The position numbers and the translations under genes were made by a program. The notes under the pieces were generated by a model. That model was not told where the DNA came from and ran no database searches. It worked only from the letters and a program-made list of their open reading frames with translations. This document shows, piece after piece, positions 1-5,500 of a stretch of DNA of 6,073 nucleotides (the stretch's first letter is position 1; every line of letters begins with the position of its first letter). The stretch comes from Bacillota bacterium (GTDB taxonomy: Bacteria > Bacillota > Clostridia > Christensenellales > Aristaeellaceae). The stretch is taken from assembly GCA_023392755.1 (NCBI GenBank), contig JAEWNM010000134.1, positions 1-6,073 on the forward strand, in the 5' to 3' direction.

Positions 1-362
1 TCCGAAGGCTCGCCTGAAAGCAGCGTTGTCAACACATCCTCCGACTGCGGCTGAAAAAAGGATGCGGCTTGGGGCTCATCCAGGCTCATGGCGTGCATCC
101 TCTGCCTGTAAAGCTGTTTGCGCAGAAAGTTGTTGAAGGTATACCGCACGGTTTTGTACAGCCAGGCCCTCACTTGCGGATGGCATTGCAACTCTTCGCG
201 CTTCATCCAGGCGGTGGTAAACACCTGCTGCACCAAATCCTCTGCAAGAGATATGTCAAAACCCGCTTCGGACACCAAGAACCTGCATAATTTTTGAACG
301 CGCTCGTATTCTTCCAGGGCAACCGCTTCAAACCATGGTTGAAGCCGTGTGTCGTCCGGCAT
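1..362 (-). CDS. ECF-type RNA polymerase sigma factor, C-terminus beyond the window edge
   Basis: Partial gene: 120 codons read leftward from ATG at 362-360 and run off the left edge. ECF (group 4) sigma factors direct core RNA polymerase to a small regulon, often under control of an anti-sigma factor encoded next to them. Residues about 13-83 match sigma-70 region 2: the core-binding helix contains AEDLVQQVFTTAW (40-52), and RAWLYKTVRYTFNNFLRKQ (65-83) is the typical region 2.3/2.4 helix that melts and reads the -10 element. Residues about 84-107 form the linker, and SEDVLTTLL starts what should be region 4 (-35 recognition), which is cut off. The start is supported by GTGAGG five bases upstream and by a promoter 36 bases further up. 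It is divergent from ylqF. The regulon and any anti-sigma partner are not visible. Family call is firm; the subgroup is unknown. Confidence 0.9.
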   Translation of the reverse strand, partial: MPDDTRLQPWFEAVALEEYERVQKLCRFLVSEAGFDISLAEDLVQQVFTTAWMKREELQCHPQVRAWLYKTVRYTFNNFLRKQLYRQRMHAMSLDEPQAASFFQPQSEDVLTTLLSGEPS

Positions 363-397
363 AAAAACCTCACGTGGGATTCTTTGCATTTCGCTTT

Positions 398-426
398 ATT
401 ATACCATGAAACGCCCTCTTTTGCCA
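398..426 (-). promoter_or_regulatory. Extended -10 promoter for the sigma factor gene
   Basis: Read on the minus strand, a perfect TATAAT (403-398) is preceded by TGG, giving an extended -10 (TGGTATAAT). A weak -35, TGGCAA (426-421, three of six consensus matches), lies at a 17-base spacing. Transcription would begin near 391, leaving a leader of about 28 bases before the ATG at 362. This is a sigma-A type promoter, so basal expression probably depends on the housekeeping sigma rather than on autoregulation by the ECF factor itself. Assignment is by motif and position only. Confidence 0.7.
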
Positions 427-430
427 TTTT

Positions 431-480
431 CCTGCCGCGCAGGCGACAGGCTTTGCCTTGTTTTGCCGCCAGCCGGCAAA
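431..480. repeat. Cluster of three small inverted repeats between divergent promoters
   Basis: Three perfect inverted repeats follow one another: CCTGC-CGC-GCAGG (431-443), AGGC-TTT-GCCT (448-458) and TTTGCCG-CCAGC-CGGCAAA (462-480, 7-base arms, 5-base loop). The hexamer TTTGCC recurs at 420-425, 452-457 and 462-467, and its complement ends the last arm. None is followed by a T-run on either strand, so they do not look like intrinsic terminators. They sit immediately upstream of the leftward -35 and about 40 bases upstream of the rightward promoter, a place suited to operator sites. The function is not shown by the sequence. Confidence 0.4.
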
Positions 481-522
481 GATGCCCTGGGATAAACGCC
501 AGAAAAGCCGGGAAAAATTTGC

Positions 523-551
523 TTGCCTTTTGGGGGAAAGAATGGTATTAC
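523..551 (+). promoter_or_regulatory. Probable extended -10 promoter for the ylqF-rnhB-yraN cluster
   Basis: TTGCCT (523-528, four of six matches to TTGACA) and TATTAC (546-551, four of six matches to TATAAT) are separated by exactly 17 bases, and TGG directly precedes the -10, giving an extended -10 form. Transcription would begin near 558, about 46 bases before the GTG start of ylqF. A second -10-like TATAAA at 574-579 lacks a -35 at a proper distance. The promoter overlaps the upstream TTG that would otherwise extend ylqF, which argues against that longer start. Confidence 0.5.
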
Positions 552-589
552 TAAAAGGAAACAAAAATCGGGGTATAAACCCATAAATT

Positions 590-597
590 GGAAGGTG
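590..597 (+). promoter_or_regulatory. Ribosome binding site fixing the GTG start of ylqF
   Basis: GGAAGGTG ends six bases before GTG at 604. It selects this GTG over the in-frame TTG at 523, and the resulting protein aligns at its first residues with known YlqF/RbgA proteins. Confidence 0.75.
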
Positions 598-603
598 CCG
601 CCC

Positions 604-1566
604 GTGGAGATCAACTGGTACCCGGGACACATGGCGCGGGCCAAACGGCTGTTAAGCCTGCAATTGGGACGGGTGGATGTTGTGGTGGAGCTGTGCGACG
701 CGCGGCTGCCCCATGCCAGCCGCAACCCGGACCTTGATGCATTGATCCGGAACAAGAAGCGTGTATTGCTTCTGAACAAGGCCGATCTGGCCGATTCAAA
801 GGAAACAAGCGCGTGGCTCCAGTTTTTCAAAAAGCAGGGGATTGCTGCGCTGCCGTTTGTATCCACCGGCGGGAAGGCCAAGGATATATTGGCGCTGATT
901 GAGGACGCGGCCAGGGAAACGGTGGAACGGGCCGCGCAAAGGGGCATGCGCAAGACGGTGCGGGTCATGGTGGCCGGCGTGCCCAATGTGGGGAAAAGCA
1001 CACTCATCAACCGGATAAGCGGCGGGGCCATCACACAGGTGGGGGACCGGCCCGGTGTCACCAGGGCTAACCAATGGGTGAAGGTGACGCCATATTTGGA
1101 ACTGTTGGATACCCCGGGAATGCTATGGCCCAGGCTGGACGATCAGCGGGCCGCCCGGCGGCTGGCGTATATCGGCACCATACGGGACCAGGTGGTGGAT
1201 GTGCCTTTGCTTGCCATCCGTTTGCTGGAGGACTTGCTGGCTGTGCGCCCGGAGGCGGTGGCCCAGCGGTTCAAGCTTGCGGATACTTCTTTACGGGGGC
1301 TTGCGGTGCTGGAGGCTGTGTGCCGCGGCCGCGGCTGGCTGATGAAGGGCGGCGTGGCGGATGCGGAACGGGGCGCAGCCGTGGTGCTGGATGAGTTCAG
1401 GGCCGGAAAGCTGGGGCGCGTTACATTGGAGCTGGTGCGGGATGAAAAACCAGCCCCCGACCGTTTGTCTTTGAAGGCCGGCGGGGACAAAGCGCCCCAT
1501 GCAGCAAAGGAGCATACGCAGGATGAATCGGCAGCAGCGCCTGATGGAACTGACGAAAACGGATGA
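604..1566 (+). CDS. ylqF: Ribosome biogenesis GTPase YlqF/RbgA
   Basis: Circularly permuted GTPase that binds late 50S assembly intermediates and is needed in Bacillus subtilis for completing the large subunit; cytoplasmic. From the GTG start the protein has 320 residues. The permuted motif order is visible: G4 NKAD (58-61) comes first, then the G1 P-loop GVPNVGKST (125-133), the G2 region PGVTRANQW (150-158) and G3 DTPG (169-172). The N-terminus MEINWYPGHMARA places a histidine at residue 9, the same number as the catalytic His9 reported for B. subtilis RbgA, which strongly supports this start over the TTG 27 codons upstream. The protein is longer than B. subtilis RbgA (about 282 residues); the excess is a hydrophilic Ala/Asp/Glu/Lys-rich tail from about residue 290, whose last 14 codons and stop lie inside the start of rnhB. 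It heads the plus-strand gene cluster. Identification is very secure. Confidence 0.96.
   Translation: MEINWYPGHMARAKRLLSLQLGRVDVVVELCDARLPHASRNPDLDALIRNKKRVLLLNKADLADSKETSAWLQFFKKQGIAALPFVSTGGKAKDILALIEDAARETVERAAQRGMRKTVRVMVAGVPNVGKSTLINRISGGAITQVGDRPGVTRANQWVKVTPYLELLDTPGMLWPRLDDQRAARRLAYIGTIRDQVVDVPLLAIRLLEDLLAVRPEAVAQRFKLADTSLRGLAVLEAVCRGRGWLMKGGVADAERGAAVVLDEFRAGKLGRVTLELVRDEKPAPDRLSLKAGGDKAPHAAKEHTQDESAAAPDGTDENG
1506..1512 (+). promoter_or_regulatory. Ribosome binding site for rnhB inside ylqF
   Basis: AAAGGAG lies ten bases before ATG at 1523, within the coding sequence of ylqF. The alternative in-frame ATG at 1499 has no comparable site, so 1523 is the better start. The spacing is slightly long. 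Confidence 0.6.
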
Positions 1567-2131
1567 GCCCCTGTGGGCCGCAGGCATCCTCTTTGCCGGG
1601 ATGGATGAGGCGGGGCGCGGCCCGCTGGCGGGGAATGTGGTGGCGGCCTGCGTGGCCATGCCTGCGGAACCGCTGCTTGTATGGGTGGATGACAGCAAGA
1701 AGCTGTCTCCCAAGCGCCGGGAAGCCGTATATGAAGAAATTATGCAAACGGCGCTGTATGTGGGCGTCGGGGAGGCCACGCCCCGGGAGATAGACAGCAT
1801 AAACATACTGAACGCTACCAAGGAAGCCATGCGCCGCGCGGCTTCAAAGGTTCCGGCGGAACTGTTTCTGATTGACGCACTGGAAGGGCTGGGGCTTAAC
1901 GGCCGGGAAAGGGGTATCATTCACGGTGATGCGCTGTGCTACGCCATAGCCGCCGCCAGTATCGTGGCCAAGGTGACGCGGGACAGGCAGATGGCGGAGC
2001 TGGATGCTTTGTACCCCGCCTATGGCTTTTTGCAGCACAAAGGGTACGGCACCCCCCAGCACATCAGCGCCTTAAGGGCCCATGGCCCATGCCCCGCCCA
2101 CCGCAGAAGCTTTATCGGGAGCTTTGTATGA
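1523..2131 (+). CDS. rnhB: Ribonuclease HII
   Basis: Cuts the RNA strand of RNA-DNA hybrids and starts excision of single ribonucleotides misincorporated into DNA; cytoplasmic, metal dependent. With the start at 1523 it has 202 residues, a usual bacterial length. All four acidic active-site residues are present: D28 and E29 in GMDEAGRGPLAG (26-37), D118 in LIDALEGL and D136 in IIHGDAL. Other family motifs are DDSKKLSPKRRE (56-67), AAASIVAKVTRD (143-154) and the C-terminal HKGYGTPQH, which forms part of the substrate-binding region. An ATG at 1499 would add eight residues but has a poorer ribosome site. The gene overlaps the end of ylqF by 44 bases in another frame and shares ATGA with yraN, so translational coupling with both is likely. 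Confidence 0.96.
   Translation: MNRQQRLMELTKTDEPLWAAGILFAGMDEAGRGPLAGNVVAACVAMPAEPLLVWVDDSKKLSPKRREAVYEEIMQTALYVGVGEATPREIDSINILNATKEAMRRAASKVPAELFLIDALEGLGLNGRERGIIHGDALCYAIAAASIVAKVTRDRQMAELDALYPAYGFLQHKGYGTPQHISALRAHGPCPAHRRSFIGSFV
2117..2121 (+). promoter_or_regulatory. Ribosome binding site for yraN within rnhB
   Basis: GGGAG lies six bases before the ATG at 2128, which overlaps the TGA of rnhB as ATGA. It decides the yraN start; the same frame stays open upstream to 1936 only because it runs through rnhB. Confidence 0.6.
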
Positions 2132-2484
2132 CAGGCGCGGGGGAAAAGGGGCGCAAGGGCGAGGAGCTGGCCTTGCAATACCTGATGGGAAAGGGCTACC
2201 GGCCGGTGGAAAGAAATTTCCGCATAAGGGGCGGAGAAGTCGATTTCATTGTGGAACTGGATGCCATGCTTGTTTTTGTCGAGGTGAAATACCGTCCCTC
2301 AAGCGGTTCCGGCGCGGGGATGGAGGCGGTGACGCCAAAGAAGCAGCGCCGCATACTGAAGGCCGCCGGATCGTACCTGCTTGGGACGGATCAATTCGCC
2401 AGGCCTTTGCGCTTTGATGTGGTGGAGATAACGGGCGAAGGCGTGATCCATGTGGAAAACGCCTTTACCGGCGACTGGCCTTGA
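2128..2484 (+). CDS. yraN: YraN family protein (UPF0102), nuclease-fold
   Basis: Small conserved cytoplasmic protein of 118 residues, the normal length for UPF0102. The family has a PD-(D/E)XK-like, Holliday-junction-resolvase-like fold, but its physiological role is not settled. Visible family features are the N-terminal helix GRKGEELALQYL (8-19) with E12, the strand motif RGGEVDFIVE (34-43) with E37 and D39, and VFVEVKYR (49-56) with the E52-x-K54 pair, together forming the expected nuclease-like active-site set. A basic stretch KKQRR follows, and RFDVVEI near the C-terminus is also typical. It overlaps rnhB by four bases, matching the common rnhB-yraN pairing in Bacillota. Identity is secure; function within the cluster is inferred only from association with a DNA-repair nuclease. 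Confidence 0.94.
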   Translation: MTGAGEKGRKGEELALQYLMGKGYRPVERNFRIRGGEVDFIVELDAMLVFVEVKYRPSSGSGAGMEAVTPKKQRRILKAAGSYLLGTDQFARPLRFDVVEITGEGVIHVENAFTGDWP

Positions 2485-2495
2485 TGCACTACCCT

Positions 2496-2507
2496 GCCGC
2501 TTGCGGC
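2496..2507. repeat. Short inverted repeat in the yraN to glycosyltransferase gap
   Basis: GCCGC-TT-GCGGC is a perfect but very short inverted repeat in the 51-base gap after yraN. It has no downstream T-run and a two-base loop, so it is unlikely to terminate transcription. It is noted because it is the only secondary structure candidate between yraN and the next gene, which argues for read-through. Confidence 0.3.
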
Positions 2508-2520
2508 GCGAGCCTTGTAT

Positions 2521-2526
2521 AAGGAG
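2521..2526 (+). promoter_or_regulatory. Strong ribosome binding site for the large glycosyltransferase gene
   Basis: AAGGAG, a near-perfect Shine-Dalgarno sequence, is nine bases before ATG at 2536. The next residues form a signal peptide, so this start is well supported. Confidence 0.8.
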
Positions 2527-2535
2527 CCTGTGTCC

Positions 2536-5500
2536 ATGAACCGAAAGATTGCCTTTTGCTTGTTTCTATGCTGCCTCTGCCTTGCGCTGGCTATGCCGTT
2601 TGCGGCGGCCGGCAACGCGGCTGAGGGGGAAAACCTGCTGGTGAACGGCGGCTTTGAAACGCTGGACGCCGCTGGGATGCCGGTGGGATGGTTTACGGAA
2701 GCTTATATCAACCAGGCGGGATATACGGAATACAGTGTGACCGGCGAAGCCAGGGAAGGGCAAAGCGCCGTACTTGTTCAGAATTTTGGCGCCAATGATG
2801 CCAGGTTTGCACAGACCGTATCCGTGGAGCCGGATACCGTTTACAGGCTAAGCGGTTTCGCCCGCGCTGGAGAAATCCCCGATTCAGGGCTGGGGGCCAA
2901 CCTTTCAGTGGGCGGTGTATATGCGTTTTCCGAACACCTTTACGGCACCGTAAATCAATGGCAGGAGCTTGTGCTGTATGGGCGTACAGGGCCCGGCCAA
3001 AGCAACATAACCGTGTTCGCACGGCTGGGCGGCTATAGCGGCGAAAACGAGGGCAAGGCATATTTCGATGACATCCGCCTCACAAAGGTTACGGGCGAGG
3101 TTCCCGCAGGCGTGCTTGTAACGGAATGGTTTAAAACAGAAGCGCCGCGGGGGCTTTTTTCGGACGATGGGTATGAAGATGAGGGAACTCCCGCCTGGCC
3201 GCAGCTGATCCTGCTGTCCCTGGGCTTCCTTGCGCTGGCGGCGGCTTTGATCCCTTACCTGCAAAAGGAAACCTTGTCAGCCCGGCTCAAAAAGGAGCCC
3301 GACAGCCCAGTAACGCTGGCCGTGGCGCTTTTGCTTTTGGCCGCCTTTGTGCTGCGCGTGATCCTGGCTGTAAAGGTGCCGGGCCATGAGGTGGATATCG
3401 GATGTTTCCTGGGCTGGAGCAGCATAATGGCACAGGGGGGTCCCGCAAACATTTACATGTCCGGCGGCTTCGTGGATTACCCGCCCGGCTATATGTACGT
3501 GCTGTGGCTCAACGGTGTGCTTGCCAATTGGTACGACCCCATGTCCCAGGGCATGCTGCTGCTGAACATAAAAATGGTACCCATTCTGGCAGATATTGCG
3601 GCATCCCTTCTCCTGTACGCGGTGGGCAAAAAAAAGCTCTCTGCCAAGGCCGCCGCGGCTATGGCTATCCTGTACGCATTGAATCCCGCTGTGATCATAA
3701 ACGGCGCCGCCTGGGGCCAAGTGGACAGCGTGCTTGCGCTGGGACTTATGCTGGTAGCCGTATTCGCTATGGAGCGCAGGTGGGATAAGGCATTGCCCAT
3801 TTACATGCTCAGCGTTCTGATTAAACCCCAGGCGCTGATGCTGGGCCCGCTGGGCTTGGCGGCCCTTTTGATGGAAGTGACCCGGGATGGCGGCAAGAAG
3901 CAGTGGAAAAAGATTGGCTTCGGTCTGTTGTGGTCGGTCATAACCGCTGCCGTGGTAGTGATTCCCTTTTGCGTAAATCAGGAAGGGACATGGTTCTTTA
4001 GCAAGTTTAGTTGGCTTTATGAGCTGTATGTGAAAACGCTGGGCTCATATTCCTATACCACGGTGAATACCACGAACCTGTATTATCTGGTCAGCTCAAA
4101 TTGGGGGTCGCTGAACGACGCGGCCAACAAGTCCGTCATTCTTGTTATGCTTCTGTTCACTGGCGCGCTGGCTTTATGGCAGCTTGCCGCGGTATCAAAA
4201 CACAAGGGAAATTCGCCGGAAAAGTACTTTTTGCTTTCTTTTTATTGGCTGGCATTTGCATCCATCCTTGTCTTTGCGATCATGGGTGTGAACTATTCCG
4301 CATTGGGAACAGGGCTGATGGCCCTGATCATTTTGTGGGTGGTGCTCACCTATGCAAGAGGAAGGAATGTCGATCACCTGCCGCTCATGGGCGGTATCCT
4401 GTATAGCGGCTTGTATGTGCTGGGAATCAAGATGCATGAGCGGTACCTGTTCCCGGCGCTGCTGCTGCTTTCCCTTGCCTATATGAAAAAGCGTGATTGG
4501 CGGATACTGCTGCTTATCGTGGGTTTTTCAATCACTACCTTTATAAATGTGGGCATTGTGCTGGACAACACCATCCGCCTGGGCAGGGAAATGGGCCATT
4601 TGAACACCGATACGCACGGGTTGAGCATGGCCTTGTCCTCAGTCAATTTGATACTGTGTGCCTTTGCCTTCTATGTTGGGGAGAAGCTGTGCGCGAGGAA
4701 CGGGCAGGGAAAGCAAATCGCGCTGATGAAGGCGAAAAGCCCGGATGCGGCGGGGCAAAGCCCATGGAAAGCCACGCTGCTCTCGCCAAAGGACGCGCGC
4801 TTGAACCTGAAACGGCTGGATATCGTGCTCATGGCCGGAATCACGGTTGCCTATGCGCTGGTCTCTTTTTGGAACCTGGGCAGCATGAAAGCCCCGCAAA
4901 CAGCCTGGATATCCACCAAGGCCGGGGAGCAGGTGGTGCTGGATTTGGGCGGGGAAAAGAGCTTTGAAATGCTCTATTACGGCGGCATCAACTACAATGA
5001 TTTTTCCGTGTCGGTAAGCGCCGACGGTGTGGACTGGCAGGAGGAATATCCCGCAAGAATGCAGGAGGGAAACTGCTTTCAATGGCAATACGTGGTGCAT
5101 GCCAATGCGCTGGACGATTCCGTATCCTATACCAGCACCCCCAGAAACCTGTCCGGCCGGTATGTACGGATCACGGCTCCATCCATCGGCCTGAATCTTA
5201 ACGAAATACTGCTGCGCGGCCCGGATAAGCAGGTGCTGCCCGCTGTGGTTTCCGCCCATACGGGGAACAACCCGGACTCCAGCCTGAGCGCGCCGCCTGA
5301 AAACCTTACGGATGAGCAGGATACGCTGGAAGGGGAGCCCGGCTGGTACACGGGTACGTATTTTGACGAGATATACCATGCCCGCACCGCCTACGAGCAC
5401 GCCCACGGCATCCCCCCCTACGAAACTTCGCACCCCCCGCTCGGCAAGGTGATGATGAGCTGGGCGGTGATGGCCTTTGGCATGACGCCTTTTGGCTGGC

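Noticed and set aside
462..480. The 7-base-arm hairpin as an intrinsic terminator
   Set aside because: No T-run follows on either strand, and no gene ends towards it, since the flanking genes diverge.
523..603. An upstream TTG start adding 27 residues to YlqF
   Set aside because: It coincides with the probable -35 element, encodes a Lys/Gly-rich stretch not seen in the family, and the GTG at 604 has a good ribosome site and puts the conserved histidine at residue 9.
399..1061. A 220-codon minus-strand frame opposite ylqF
   Set aside because: It is antisense to clearly recognised YlqF motifs, runs through the intergenic promoter region, and shows no family resemblance.
1936..2127. A longer yraN beginning inside rnhB
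   Set aside because: The extra 64 residues are an out-of-frame reading of conserved rnhB motifs; the ATG at 2128 has a ribosome site and gives the usual family length.
2518..2523. TATAAG as a -10 element for the large gene
   Set aside because: No -35 lies at 16-18 bases, and the site overlaps the Shine-Dalgarno sequence, so a transcript from it would begin too close to the start codon to include that site.
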